A DNA stretch of 64,000 bases from Betaproteobacteria bacterium. GTDB lineage: Bacteria; Pseudomonadota; Gammaproteobacteria; Burkholderiales; Burkholderiaceae_C. Of this stretch, positions 45,266 to 53,348 are shown one piece after another. The translations under genes were made by a program, and so were the position numbers. Numbering within the stretch: the stretch's first letter is position 1; the number at the start of each line of letters is the position of its first letter. The stretch spans positions 1-64,000 of the forward strand of contig JADIZZ010000001.1 of the NCBI GenBank assembly GCA_016704535.1. Direction: 5' to 3'. The notes under the pieces were generated by a model that saw nothing but the letters and a program-made list of their open reading frames with translations, ran no database searches and was not told where the DNA came from.

Positions 45266-45958
45266 GTGCCTGCCGTCCAGAACCACCTCATCGAACTGCT
45301 GCCCCGCGTCGACCGCCAGCGCCTGCTGGCCGCCTGCGAGCCCGTGGACCTCGTCCTCGGTGAAGTGCTGTGCGAGCGCGGCGACGCCGTGCGCCATGCC
45401 TACTTCCCCGTCGACAGCTTCATCTCGCTGTTGATGCAGACCGACCAGCACCCCAGCCTGGAAGTGGGCATGGTCGGGCGCGAAGGCATGGTCGGCTCGG
45501 CCCTGCTGCTGGGCGTGGGCGCCGTGCCGCTGCAGGCGCTGGTGCAGGGCGCGGGCTCGGCGCTGCGCATGGGCAAGGAGGCTTTCGACAAAGAGCTGGA
45601 GATGAGCCCGGCACTGCGGCACGTCGTCGGTCGTTTCGTCTACGTGCGGCTGTCGCAGATGGCGGGTCTGGCGGCCTGCCTGCGTTTCCACCTGATCGGC
45701 CCGCGCCTGGCGCGCTGGCTGCTGATGAGCCAGGACCGCGCCCACGCCTCGCACTTCCACGTCACGCATGAGTTCCTGGCCGCCATGCTGGGCGTGCGGC
45801 GCGTCGGCGTCACGGCTGCGGCGGGCGAACTGGCGCGCCAGGGCCTCATCACCTACCACCGCGGCGACCTGAGGGTGCTGGACCGCCCTGGTCTCGAGCG
45901 GGCCTCGTGCACCTGCTACGCCACCGACTGCAGCATCTATCGCGACCATCTCTCCTAG
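45266..45958 (+). CDS. Crp/Fnr family transcriptional regulator, second copy
   Basis: 230 residues, same architecture as the preceding paralog: sensor barrel (GEVLCERGDAVRHAYFPVDSFISLLM, EVGMVGREGMVGSALLLG) and winged helix (VTHEFLAAMLGVRRVGVTAAAGELARQGLI). GTG start at 45266 with GGAG upstream. The palindrome CGCACC-GGTGCG at 45221-45232 lies 34 nt before the start and could be an autoregulatory site. Downstream is a large palindromic non-coding island. Confidence 0.85.
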   Translation: MPAVQNHLIELLPRVDRQRLLAACEPVDLVLGEVLCERGDAVRHAYFPVDSFISLLMQTDQHPSLEVGMVGREGMVGSALLLGVGAVPLQALVQGAGSALRMGKEAFDKELEMSPALRHVVGRFVYVRLSQMAGLAACLRFHLIGPRLARWLLMSQDRAHASHFHVTHEFLAAMLGVRRVGVTAAAGELARQGLITYHRGDLRVLDRPGLERASCTCYATDCSIYRDHLS

Positions 45959-46031
45959 GGTGATGGGGGGTACGGCATTCGGCCCTTTGCCGACGTTCAG
46001 CGTCCGTTTTTGCGCGTTGCGTGTGGTGGCG

Positions 46032-46248
46032 GCAAAGGGCTGTCCGGGCAGGGCGCGGCGTGCGACTGAAGCGGTCGGCGCTGCGCGCCGACTGCCCTGT
46101 GGTGCTCGGGTCCATGGCCCGGCGCATAACTCGCTGCGCTCACTTCGTTCGCTACGCTCAGACAGGATGCGCCAGAAGTGTCCACGAGGAACCCTGCGCT
46201 CCGCGGCGCTTCACACGCACCCCGCGCCCCGCCCGGACAGCCCTTTGC
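46032..46248. repeat. Inverted repeat pair I of the palindromic island
   Basis: A 27-nt arm at 46032-46058 (GCAAAGGGCTGTCCGGGC...) and its complement at 46222-46248 differ at one base. The enclosed loop contains GTCGGCGC-TGC-GCGCCGAC, a perfect small hairpin at 46074-46092, and one copy of the 53-bp element. Confidence 0.75.
46121..46173 (+). repeat. 53-bp element, copy A
   Basis: Begins GGCGCATAACTCGCTGCG and ends GACAGGATGCGCC. The ends GGCGCAT and ATGCGCC pair with each other. The reverse complement occurs at 46386-46438 with only two differences, one in each terminal arm, which are compensatory. Confidence 0.75.
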
Positions 46249-46293
46249 AGGAACCAGAGCGGGCACTCGGCGAGCGCCTCCTTCGGTGCTTGA

Positions 46294-46523
46294 GCGGCAG
46301 GCGGTGCCCGGCGGCGTCGCCGTGTGTGGCGCCGAGCAGCGCAGTCTTGAGGGCGGCGCGCGCAGCGCGCTTCGTGAACTGACTTGCCGCATCCTGTCTG
46401 AGCGTAGCGAACGAAGTGAGCGCAGCGAGTTATGCGGCACGCCCTCAAGGCGAGCAGCGCAGGGCAGCCTGAGCGAAGCGAAGGCCGCCACAGTCGGCGA
46501 CGCCGCCGGGCACCGCCTGCCGC
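46294..46523. repeat. Inverted repeat pair II of the palindromic island
   Basis: A 28-nt arm at 46294-46321 (GCGGCAGGCGGTGCCCGGCG...) is perfectly complementary to 46496-46523. The loop encloses the second, inverted copy of the 53-bp element. Confidence 0.78.
46386..46438 (-). repeat. 53-bp element, copy B (inverted)
   Basis: Reverse complement of copy A. Its own ends GCCGCAT and ATGCGGC pair with each other; relative to copy A one C-G pair became G-C, so pairing is kept while sequence changed. That is a sign of selection on, or replication through, the stem. Confidence 0.75.
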
Positions 46524-46617
46524 GACCCGCCCCTGTCGTCGAACGCAGAAAGCGGACAGCGACCAACACCCGCAAAGGGCCGAAAGCAGCCACGTCCCTG
46601 CCGCGCCAAGTCGCCGT

Positions 46618-47988
46618 ATGACTCTCGCGATCTGGTTCACGCTGGGAGGCGCGCTGCTCGTGGTCATGGCCCTGGGCGGCTCGATGCTGTCGCGCCTGCC
46701 GGTCAGCACCTCGATGCTCTATCTGCTGGCCGGTGTCGTCGTCGGGCCGCTGGGGCTGACGCTGGCCGCGCCCGATCTGTTCGACCGCACGCGCCTGCTC
46801 GAACACCTCACCGAGGTCATCGTGCTCCTGTCACTCTTTACCTCCGGGTTGAAGATGAGCGTGGGCCTGAACGACCGGCGCTGGTTCCCGCCGCTGCGGC
46901 TCGCGCTGCTGTCGATGGTGGCCACGGTGGCGCTGGTCACGGCCGCCGGCGTGTGGCTGCTGGGCCTGCCGCTGGGCGTGGCGGTGCTGCTGGGCGGCAT
47001 CCTGGCGCCCACCGACCCCGTGCTGGCCACCGACGTGCAGGTCGACAGCCCCACCGACCGCGACCAGTTGCGGTTCGCGCTCACCGGCGAAGGCGGCCTC
47101 AACGACGGCACGGCCTTTCCGGTGGTGATGCTGGGCCTGGGCCTGGTGGGCGCGCACGAGATCGGCGCCTGGGGCTGGCGCTGGCTGGCGGTGGACGTGC
47201 TGTGGGCCACGGGTGCCGGCGTGGCCATCGGCGCCGTGCTGGGTGGCCTTCTGGGCAAGCTGGTGCTCTACCTGCGCCGCACCCACCAGGTGGCGGTGGG
47301 CTACGAGAACTTCCTCGCGCTGGGCCTCATCGGGCTGGCCTACGGCATCGCCGTGATGGCGCAGGCCTACGGCTTTCTGGCCGTGTTCGCCGCCGGGCTG
47401 GCACTGCGCCACACGGCGCGCGTGGCCACCGAGGCGGCCGCGGTGGCGCTGGGTGAGGCCACCACGCCCGTGGCCACGGCGGCAACGGTGGACTTCGTGG
47501 CGCAGGCCCACGACCACCCGCTGCCCGGGACCGCCACGGACCTGGCCGTCGACAGCCAGCACGCGTCGGCCTGGATGGCGCACGCGGTGCTGAGTTTCAA
47601 CGAGCAACTCGACCTCATGGGCGAGATGGTGGGCGTGGTGGTGCTGGGCATGCTGCTGTGGTCGGTGCCCTGGCTGCCGGCGGCGTGGTGGTTCGTGCCG
47701 CTGGTGCTGCTGGCAGTGCGGCCGCTGTCGGTGGCGGTGGGCTTGCTGGGGTCGAGCACCTCGCCCCTGCAGCGCAGGCTCATCGGCTGGTTCGGCATCC
47801 GCGGCATCGGTTCGCTCTACTACCTGAGCTATGCCCTCAACCACGGCCTGCCCGAGGCCCATGCGCCCACGTTGGTGGCGCTTACGGTGGCGGTGGTGGT
47901 CACGTCCATCGTCGTGCACGGCGTCTCGGTGACACCGCTGATGGCGCTCTACCGGCGGCGCAAGCGCACGGGGCGCCGCCAGCCCTAG
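46618..47988 (+). CDS. Na+/H+ antiporter (CPA1/NhaP type)
   Basis: Inner-membrane monovalent cation/proton antiporter. 456 residues with about 12 membrane helices. The family ion-site region LGGILAPTDPVLATDVQV (about residues 126-143) and the GGLNDGTAFPVV segment after it are typical of CPA1 members. It helps pH and sodium homeostasis. Start ATG 46618; no evident Shine-Dalgarno site, since the palindromic island runs almost up to the gene. Convergent with the next gene; ends 6 nt before it. Confidence 0.85.
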   Translation: MTLAIWFTLGGALLVVMALGGSMLSRLPVSTSMLYLLAGVVVGPLGLTLAAPDLFDRTRLLEHLTEVIVLLSLFTSGLKMSVGLNDRRWFPPLRLALLSMVATVALVTAAGVWLLGLPLGVAVLLGGILAPTDPVLATDVQVDSPTDRDQLRFALTGEGGLNDGTAFPVVMLGLGLVGAHEIGAWGWRWLAVDVLWATGAGVAIGAVLGGLLGKLVLYLRRTHQVAVGYENFLALGLIGLAYGIAVMAQAYGFLAVFAAGLALRHTARVATEAAAVALGEATTPVATAATVDFVAQAHDHPLPGTATDLAVDSQHASAWMAHAVLSFNEQLDLMGEMVGVVVLGMLLWSVPWLPAAWWFVPLVLLAVRPLSVAVGLLGSSTSPLQRRLIGWFGIRGIGSLYYLSYALNHGLPEAHAPTLVALTVAVVVTSIVVHGVSVTPLMALYRRRKRTGRRQP

Positions 47989-47994
47989 CAGCGG

Positions 47995-48582
47995 CTACGC
48001 GCCGAGCAGACCCTTCTTCAGGCTGCCATCGACCGGCTTGTCGCCGAGCCAGATGCGCAGCACCGCCGTGTAGAAGTCCTCGCCGGGAATCGCGCTGCCC
48101 TTGGCCTGGCCGTTGACGGTGACCCGCGTACCGGCATCGGGCGCAAATTCGAGCTGGATCACATCGCCCTTCTTGGCTTCACCGGCGGCCTTGAGGTTGG
48201 CGTTCAGCGTCTCGATCTGCGCCTTGAACCCCGCCAGCTGCGCTTCGCTGTGGTTCTTGCGCAGGCCGTCGTTCAGTGCTTCGGCGAAGGTGTCGGCATC
48301 CACCGTGCGCAGCATCGTCAACGTGATGCGGCGCGGCCCCTTCTGCGCCAGCAGCGCGGCCGCGTCGGTGGCCTTCTGCGGCACGTACAGCGCCGCGACA
48401 TAGACGCTGAAGATGGCGCGCGTGCGCACACCGGCGCCGTTGAGCTGCAGCGTCGCCGCGCCCACCTGCGCCGTGGGCGCCAGCTTCACGCCTTCCAGCT
48501 CGGCGGGCTGGGCGTAGGCCGCCAGCGAGGCCAGGCTCATCACCAGGGCCGCCATCCGGCGCACCGTCGTCTTGCTCATCAT
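47995..48582 (-). CDS. Chalcone isomerase-like periplasmic protein
   Basis: 195 residues. Signal peptide (AALVMSLASLAAYAQ), then a chalcone-isomerase-like fold (AELEGVKLAPTAQVG, GVRTRAIFSVYVAALYV, ISLTMLR-like ITLTMLRTVDADTF). Bacterial members are unlikely to act on flavonoids; fatty-acid or lipid binding is suggested for the fold. ATG at 48582 with AGGAGAC. It is 26 nt downstream of an acyl-CoA synthetase gene on the same strand, so a lipid-related role is plausible. Confidence 0.75.
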   Translation of the reverse strand: MMSKTTVRRMAALVMSLASLAAYAQPAELEGVKLAPTAQVGAATLQLNGAGVRTRAIFSVYVAALYVPQKATDAAALLAQKGPRRITLTMLRTVDADTFAEALNDGLRKNHSEAQLAGFKAQIETLNANLKAAGEAKKGDVIQLEFAPDAGTRVTVNGQAKGSAIPGEDFYTAVLRIWLGDKPVDGSLKKGLLGA

Positions 48583-48608
48583 GGTCTGTCTCCTGTCGTT
48601 GTTGTCGG

Positions 48609-50300
48609 TCACGCAGTCTGCCAGATGACGAGCTTGCCCGAAGCTTCCCAGCGCTCGTAGTGCACCGCGTACAGGTCTTCGATGCGGTTGCGCTTGACCT
48701 TGAAGGTGGGCGTGATGATGTCGTTGTCCACCGACCAGGTGGTGCTGGCCACGACGATGCAGGCCAGCTGCTCGTGCGGGTCGAGCGTGGCGTTGATCGT
48801 GCGCAGGTGCTGGTCCAGCGACGACTCGAGCTCCGCGCGCGTCGTGGCGTCGCCGATGCCGGCCAGCGCCTCGGGGTTGAGCATCACGATGCCCAGCGGC
48901 TGGCCCAGGTTGGCGCCGGTGACGACGCAGGCCTCGACCGCCTCGTGCATCACCAGCTTGTCCTCGATGGGCGCGGGCGCCACGTACTTGCCCTTGCTGG
49001 TCTTGAACAGGTCCTTCACGCGGCCGGTGATCTTCAGCTTGCCTTCGGCGTCGATCTGCCCCTTGTCGCCGGTGCGCAGCCAGCCGTCTTCGGTGAAGGT
49101 CGCCCGTGTGGCCTCGGGCTCCTTGTAGTAGCCGAGCATCAGCGCCTGGCTGCGCATCTGCACCTCGCCGGTGGCCGGGTCGATGCGCGCCTCCACGCCT
49201 TCATACGTCGGGCCCACCGTGCCTTCCTGGTTGCGCCCGAGCACCGTCAGGTGCGACACGGCCAGGTTCTCGGTCATGCCGTAGCCTTCGTTGACGGGCA
49301 GACCCAGCCGGCGGTACCAGGCCAGCAGCGCCACCGGCATGGGCGCGGCGCCGCCGGCGGCGAAGCGGCACTGGTCCAGGCCCAGCGCCTTGAGGATCTT
49401 GCGCCGCACGATGCCGCCGATGATCGGCAGCGACAGCAGCCGCGAGAGCTTGGCCTCGGGCATCTTGTGGTGCACGCCGTGCTGGAACTTGACCCACAGC
49501 CGCGGCACCGAGAAGAAGATCGTCGGCCGCGCGCGTTGCACGTCGGTGGTGAAGGTCTCCAGCGATTCGGCGAACCAGACGTGGAAGCCGTTGCGCAGCC
49601 AGCCATGTTCGACGAGCACGCGCTCGACGACGTGGGCCAGCGGCAGGTAGGACAGCATGCGGTCGTCGGGCCCCATCGGCACGCGCTTCAGGGCGACGTC
49701 CAGCGCCCAGGCGAAATTGCCGAAGCTGTGCATCACGCCCTTCGGCTTGCCGGTGGTGCCCGAGGTGTAGATCAGCGTGGCCAGTTCGTCGGCGCCGCGC
49801 AGCGGCTGCCCCTGCAGTGGCTGCGTGCGTTTGCAGATCGCGTCCCAGCCCTCGAAGCGCTGGATGGCGTCGGGCGGCGACAGCGCATAGCTGATGCAAG
49901 GCAGGCCGGCCGGCACGCCGGCCTTCATGCCGTCCCAGCCGTCGAGCTTGCCGACGAAGCAGGCCTTGGCCTCGCTGTGGGTGAGGATCTGGCGGATGGT
50001 GTCGGGCGCCAGCGTGGGGTACAGCGGCACCGAGACGTGGCCGGCCATCCAGATCGCCAGGTCGCTCATCAGCCACCAGGCGCAGTTCTTCGACAGGATG
50101 GCCACCTTCGAGCCCGGCTCCCAGCCCTGGGCCTGCAGGTGCGTGGCCATGCGGCGCACTTCGTCGGCCACCTGGCCCCATGTGAAGTCGCGTGTGACGC
50201 CGCCGCCCATCGGCTGCGTCAGCGCAATGCGGTCGCGAGCGGACTTTTCCCAATGGTAGAGGCGTTGCAGGGCCAGCAGGTCGGGGGCGACGGTGCTCAT
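48609..50300 (-). CDS. AMP-dependent acyl-CoA synthetase (long-chain type)
   Basis: Activates a fatty acid to its CoA thioester through an acyl-adenylate. 563 residues. The P-loop TSGTTGKPKG is at 179-188, followed by LPLAHVVERV, the GYGMTEN motif, and the adenylation-domain segment GWLRTGDKGQID with the hinge KITGRVKDLFKTSKGKYVAP. Substrate chain length cannot be fixed from sequence, but the family resembles FadD15-type long-chain ligases. First gene of a two-gene operon with the chalcone-isomerase-like gene. Confidence 0.88.
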   Translation of the reverse strand: MSTVAPDLLALQRLYHWEKSARDRIALTQPMGGGVTRDFTWGQVADEVRRMATHLQAQGWEPGSKVAILSKNCAWWLMSDLAIWMAGHVSVPLYPTLAPDTIRQILTHSEAKACFVGKLDGWDGMKAGVPAGLPCISYALSPPDAIQRFEGWDAICKRTQPLQGQPLRGADELATLIYTSGTTGKPKGVMHSFGNFAWALDVALKRVPMGPDDRMLSYLPLAHVVERVLVEHGWLRNGFHVWFAESLETFTTDVQRARPTIFFSVPRLWVKFQHGVHHKMPEAKLSRLLSLPIIGGIVRRKILKALGLDQCRFAAGGAAPMPVALLAWYRRLGLPVNEGYGMTENLAVSHLTVLGRNQEGTVGPTYEGVEARIDPATGEVQMRSQALMLGYYKEPEATRATFTEDGWLRTGDKGQIDAEGKLKITGRVKDLFKTSKGKYVAPAPIEDKLVMHEAVEACVVTGANLGQPLGIVMLNPEALAGIGDATTRAELESSLDQHLRTINATLDPHEQLACIVVASTTWSVDNDIITPTFKVKRNRIEDLYAVHYERWEASGKLVIWQTA

Positions 50301-50458
50301 GGTGCGGCTTTCGGAGTTGGGATCTGAAGGCGGCCCGCGGCATGGCGCCACGACGACGCACCTCGTGACGTTAGCCTAGCCACCCCCGCCGCCGCGATGT
50401 TGCGCAAGGTCAAGAATGCGGACGCCCGGGCCACTGCAAGTCTGCGGGCGCGCCGCCT

Positions 50459-50587
50459 TCAGCGCTTCTTCGGCCGCAGTGCCACGGCGGCCACGGGCAC
50501 CAAGCTGGCGGGCAGGCCCGGCGGGTTGGGCGTGTGCACCTTCTTCGGTTTCTTGGCTTCCTTGTTGCCGTGTTGGCCCTTGTTCAT
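50459..50587 (-). CDS. Small basic conserved protein
   Basis: 42 residues: it begins MNKGQHGNKEAKKPKK, has a central HTPNPPGLPAS, and ends LRPKKR. Highly basic and probably disordered. The ATG follows GGAGCACG. A GTGCG-N4-CGCAC repeat lies 59 nt upstream, which supports that this is a real, regulated gene. No function known to me. Confidence 0.55.
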   Translation of the reverse strand: MNKGQHGNKEAKKPKKVHTPNPPGLPASLVPVAAVALRPKKR

Positions 50588-50646
50588 GCTGCGTGCTCCG
50601 TGGGGAATCGAAAGGGAGCATGGCACGCGGCGCTGCCGCGGGTTCC

Positions 50647-50660
50647 GTGCGGTGACGCAC
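50647..50660. promoter_or_regulatory. Inverted repeat GTGCG-GTGA-CGCAC
   Basis: Perfect arms. 59 nt upstream of the small basic protein gene on the minus strand and at the 3' end of the zinc-ribbon gene. One of six matching sites. Confidence 0.5.
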
Positions 50661-50690
50661 GTTGGCGCTCGCGCCGGCCGACGAGCAGCC

Positions 50691-50966
50691 TCAGCGCCGC
50701 GGCGGTTTGGCTGCGGAAGGCGTGCGCGAAGGGTCCGGCCGCTGCGGGCGGTAACTGCTGTCCAGGCGCGTGACGCGCTCCTGGTGCTCGTGGCGGCGCA
50801 TCAGCAGGCCTTCCCAGCCGCAGCCTTCGCTGGCGCAGCGGTAGCGCACCATGGGCATGAACACGCTCAGAACGCGATCGAACCAACGCCGCGATACGCG
50901 GTCGGTGCGGCGCTGGCAGCGCGGGCAGGCGCGGCCCGTGGGTTCCTGGTGTGACGAAACGATCAT
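50691..50966 (-). CDS. Small zinc-ribbon-like protein
   Basis: 91 residues. Two cysteine pairs (CPRC near residue 14 and CASEGC near residue 47) with basic residues between them (RRTDRVSRRWFDRV) suggest a zinc-ribbon, as in other short Burkholderiales proteins of the pattern CPxC...RYRC...GCxWEG. The C-terminal tail is Arg/Pro rich. ATG at 50966 after GAGGGG. Function unknown. Confidence 0.6.
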   Translation of the reverse strand: MIVSSHQEPTGRACPRCQRRTDRVSRRWFDRVLSVFMPMVRYRCASEGCGWEGLLMRRHEHQERVTRLDSSYRPQRPDPSRTPSAAKPPRR

Positions 50967-51052
50967 GACGTGCCCCTCTAGCCCGGGCACGCAAGGTACA
51001 GAAGCAGGTTGGCCATACGTCTCATAGTGCGATCCGACCGCAGACGTCGTCG

Positions 51053-51066
51053 GTGCGGCAGCGTAC
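51053..51066. promoter_or_regulatory. Inverted repeat GTGCG-GCAG-CGTAC
   Basis: One base off the consensus (CGTAC for CGCAC). It lies between the divergent zinc-ribbon gene and the DUF3309 gene, 65 nt before the latter. Confidence 0.45.
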
Positions 51067-51131
51067 CGATGCGCGCCACGCACACGCCTACGCTGCAGGC
51101 AGGGTGCAGATGCCTGCGCCGGAGAACCATC

Positions 51132-51290
51132 ATGAGCTTGGGCACTATTCTGTTGATCGTCCTGGTACTGTTGCTGATCGGGGTCATACCGACCTGGCCG
51201 CACAGCCGCAACTGGGGTTACGGGCCCAGCGGCGGCCTGGGCCTCGTCGTCGTCATCGTGCTGGTGCTGCTGCTGATGGGGCGCATCTGA
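51132..51290 (+). CDS. DUF3309 family small membrane protein
   Basis: 52 residues, almost entirely two hydrophobic segments (GTILLIVLVLLLIGVIPTWP and GLGLVVVIVLVLLLMGRI) joined by HSRNWGYGPSG. This is the DUF3309 layout, common among small stress-associated inner-membrane proteins. ATG at 51132 with GGAGAA upstream. Confidence 0.8.
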   Translation: MSLGTILLIVLVLLLIGVIPTWPHSRNWGYGPSGGLGLVVVIVLVLLLMGRI

Positions 51291-51305
51291 TCAGTTCACG
51301 CTTCG

Positions 51306-51319
51306 GTGCGACAGCGCAC
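51306..51319. promoter_or_regulatory. Inverted repeat GTGCG-ACAG-CGCAC
   Basis: Perfect arms that extend to CGGTGCG/CGCACCG (51304-51321). 90 nt upstream of the crystallin-like gene. Confidence 0.55.
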
Positions 51320-51409
51320 CGACCTCCGGCGGCTGCAGGCCTACCGTAACAGGGGTGCTGTGGCCGTGGCGTCCCGCTGCCGCCAACGCGCCGTTATCCG
51401 GAGACTTCC

Positions 51410-52240
51410 ATGCGCATACCCGCAACCCACGCGCTGACGCGCGCCCTGGCGGCCGCCGTCGCCGTGCTGGCCTTCGGCAGCCCGGCCTGGGCCCAGGTCA
51501 CCTTTTATGCCAACGACGGTTTCGAAGGGCGCGCCTACACCGCGAACGCGCCGGTGCAGAACCTCAACCGCTTCGGCTTCAACGATCGCGCCTCGTCCGT
51601 GGTCGTGCGTACCGACAACTGGCAGATCTGCGACGACGCCAGCTTCAAGGGCCGCTGCAAGGTGCTGCGCCCAGGGCAGTACCCGTCGCTGGCAGCGATG
51701 GGCCTGGAGGACCGCATCTCGTCGGCGCGCCCGGTCAAGCGCAACGCGCGCTTCGACGAAACCCAGTACGCACCAGCACCGCTGGTGACGCAGGACTACC
51801 GCCGTCGCAACCAGGAACGCCTCTTCGAGGCGCCGGTGACGGGCGTGCGTGCGGTGGTCGCCAGCTCGGGCCAGCGCTGCTGGGTCGAGCGCCAGAACGT
51901 CACCGAGGAACGCCCCGACAACCGCGTCGGCGGCGCCGTGCTCGGTGCGGTGATCGGCGGCATCCTCGGCCACCAGATCGGTGGCGGCACCGGCAAGGAC
52001 ATCGCCACCGCCGGCGGCGTCGTGGCCGGGGCCGTGGTCGGCTCCAACCTGGCGCGCAACCGCGACGGCACGGTCTCCGGTACCCGCGACGTGCAGCGCT
52101 GTGCGGCCACCCCGGGCGGCGCGCATCCTGAGTACTGGGACGTGACCTACCGCTTCCGCAACCAGGACCACACCGTGCAGCTGACGCGACCGCCCGGCGC
52201 CACGGTCACGGTGAACCGTGAAGGCGAGCCGCGCGCCTGA
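51410..52240 (+). CDS. Beta/gamma-crystallin-like secreted protein with glycine zipper
   Basis: 276 residues. Signal peptide (AAAVAVLAFGSPAWAQ), a beta/gamma-crystallin-type domain (VTFYANDGFEGRAYTANAP, then RASSVVVRTDNWQICDDASFKGRCKVLRPGQYPSL), and a glycine-zipper 2TM segment (GAVLGAVIGGILGHQIGGGTGKD, about residues 182-205) typical of Rickettsia 17-kDa-like outer-membrane proteins. The C-terminal part ends in a small beta domain. Probably an outer-membrane-associated stress protein. Confidence 0.8.
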   Translation: MRIPATHALTRALAAAVAVLAFGSPAWAQVTFYANDGFEGRAYTANAPVQNLNRFGFNDRASSVVVRTDNWQICDDASFKGRCKVLRPGQYPSLAAMGLEDRISSARPVKRNARFDETQYAPAPLVTQDYRRRNQERLFEAPVTGVRAVVASSGQRCWVERQNVTEERPDNRVGGAVLGAVIGGILGHQIGGGTGKDIATAGGVVAGAVVGSNLARNRDGTVSGTRDVQRCAATPGGAHPEYWDVTYRFRNQDHTVQLTRPPGATVTVNREGEPRA

Positions 52241-52248
52241 CCACGCCG

Positions 52249-52262
52249 GTGCGGCAACGCAC
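52249..52262. promoter_or_regulatory. Inverted repeat GTGCG-GCAA-CGCAC
   Basis: Perfect arms extending to CGGTGCG/CGCACCG (52247-52264). 143 nt before the diguanylate cyclase start and just after the crystallin-like gene. Confidence 0.55.
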
Positions 52263-52405
52263 CGACCGTGGGACGCCGGGCCTCTAAAACCCGGTGTCGG
52301 TGGCAACCCTGCCGCCCGACCGAGTCATCTCATCCCTTCTGAAGGCTGCGCCATGACCCCTTCCCATCCTCCTTCGGCATGGTGTGCTGCTCCGTCCGAG
52401 GCGAC

Positions 52406-53332
52406 ATGTTGAGCCTGCGCAGCAGCAGGGTGTCGCCGCCCGTGCTGGGCGCCATTCGCCAGCAAGGCCGCGCCCTGCGGCGCGCTGAGTCGGCACGCAC
52501 GCAAGCCGGAAGGACCACGGTCGTTGCCGCGCCGACGGCACCGGGCGAAATGCCGCTGCAGGACTGGGCTGCACTCTTCGACGCCGTCACGGAGCGCCTG
52601 CAGCGGCTGGCCGGCCGCTGCGACACCGCGCCTGCCGCAGGCCCCGCCCTGCGCTTGCCCTTGCAGGAATGCGTCGACGCACTCCGCCAGCTCCACCAGC
52701 GGGCCGAAGAGACCCTGCAGCGCAGCACGCAGCTGCGCGCCGAACTCGCGGCCGCCCAGGCGCAACTGGCAGGCACACGCACCGAGCTGGCGCACACGCA
52801 GATCGGCCGCCGGCGCGCAGAGCACGCGGCGGCGCACGACGCGCTGACGCAACTGCCCAACCGCAGCCATTTCCACGAACGGCTGGCCGCCAGCCTGGCC
52901 GGCGCCCATGCCGGCACGGCATCGCTGGCCGTGCTCTACCTCGACCTCGACGGCTTCAAGCGCATCAACGACGAACATGGTCACGACATGGGAGACGCCA
53001 CGCTTTGCATCGTGGCACAGCGGCTGGCGTGCGCACTGCGCGCGGAAGACACCGTCTGCCGCCTGGGCGGCGACGAGTTCGCCTGCCTGCTGGTGGCACC
53101 GGCCAGCCGCGAACAGCTCAGCAAGCTGGTCTGCAAGTTGTTCGACGCGGTGGCTGCGCCGCTGCAGGTCGGTGCACTGCAGCTCAGTGTCCAGCCCAGC
53201 ATCGGCATCGCGATGTACCCGGACGACGGCGTCACTGGCGCCACGCTGCTGCAGCGAGCCGACGCCGCGATGTTCCGCGCCAAGCGGCGCCAGCAGGGCT
53301 ATGCTTTTTTCGAAAGGCTCAGCGACTCGTGA
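52406..53332 (+). CDS. Diguanylate cyclase (GGDEF)
   Basis: Makes cyclic-di-GMP from two GTP. 308 residues. An unknown N-terminal region (1-100) and a coiled coil (about 100-140) precede a GGDEF domain: DALTQLPNR at 145-153, LDLDGFKRIND, the active site GGDEF at 221-225 and the product-inhibition I-site RAED at 212-215. Soluble, no membrane segment. I chose ATG 52406, with GAGG four bases upstream, over ATG 52379. A 19-codon ORF (52353-52412) with its own ribosome-binding site overlaps the start and could couple translation. Confidence 0.85.
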   Translation: MLSLRSSRVSPPVLGAIRQQGRALRRAESARTQAGRTTVVAAPTAPGEMPLQDWAALFDAVTERLQRLAGRCDTAPAAGPALRLPLQECVDALRQLHQRAEETLQRSTQLRAELAAAQAQLAGTRTELAHTQIGRRRAEHAAAHDALTQLPNRSHFHERLAASLAGAHAGTASLAVLYLDLDGFKRINDEHGHDMGDATLCIVAQRLACALRAEDTVCRLGGDEFACLLVAPASREQLSKLVCKLFDAVAAPLQVGALQLSVQPSIGIAMYPDDGVTGATLLQRADAAMFRAKRRQQGYAFFERLSDS

Positions 53333-53348
53333 AACCGGCCTGGCGTCT

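Larger units (their letters stand above)
45959..46617. repeat. Palindrome-rich non-coding island
   Basis: 659 bp without credible coding sequence. Outer arms CGGCCCTTTGC (45980-45990) and GCAAAGGGCCG (46572-46582) are exact complements and partly extend inward. Within are two long stem-forming pairs (46032-46248 and 46294-46523), and each encloses one copy of a 53-bp element in opposite orientation. It resembles clustered REP-type elements rather than an insertion sequence; no transposase is nearby. Confidence 0.7.

Noticed and set aside
42110..45949. 1279-codon open frame on the minus strand across ndvB, the repeat and two Crp genes
   Set aside because: It crosses several real genes in the wrong frame and has no protein-family features.
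46121..46438. 53-bp elements considered as integron attC sites
   Set aside because: The ends resemble GCATAAC and GTTATGC, but the RYYYAAC/GTTRRRY cores do not fit, there are no cassettes between them and no integrase is near.
45959..46617. Palindromic island considered as an insertion sequence
   Set aside because: No transposase coding sequence or target duplication could be found.
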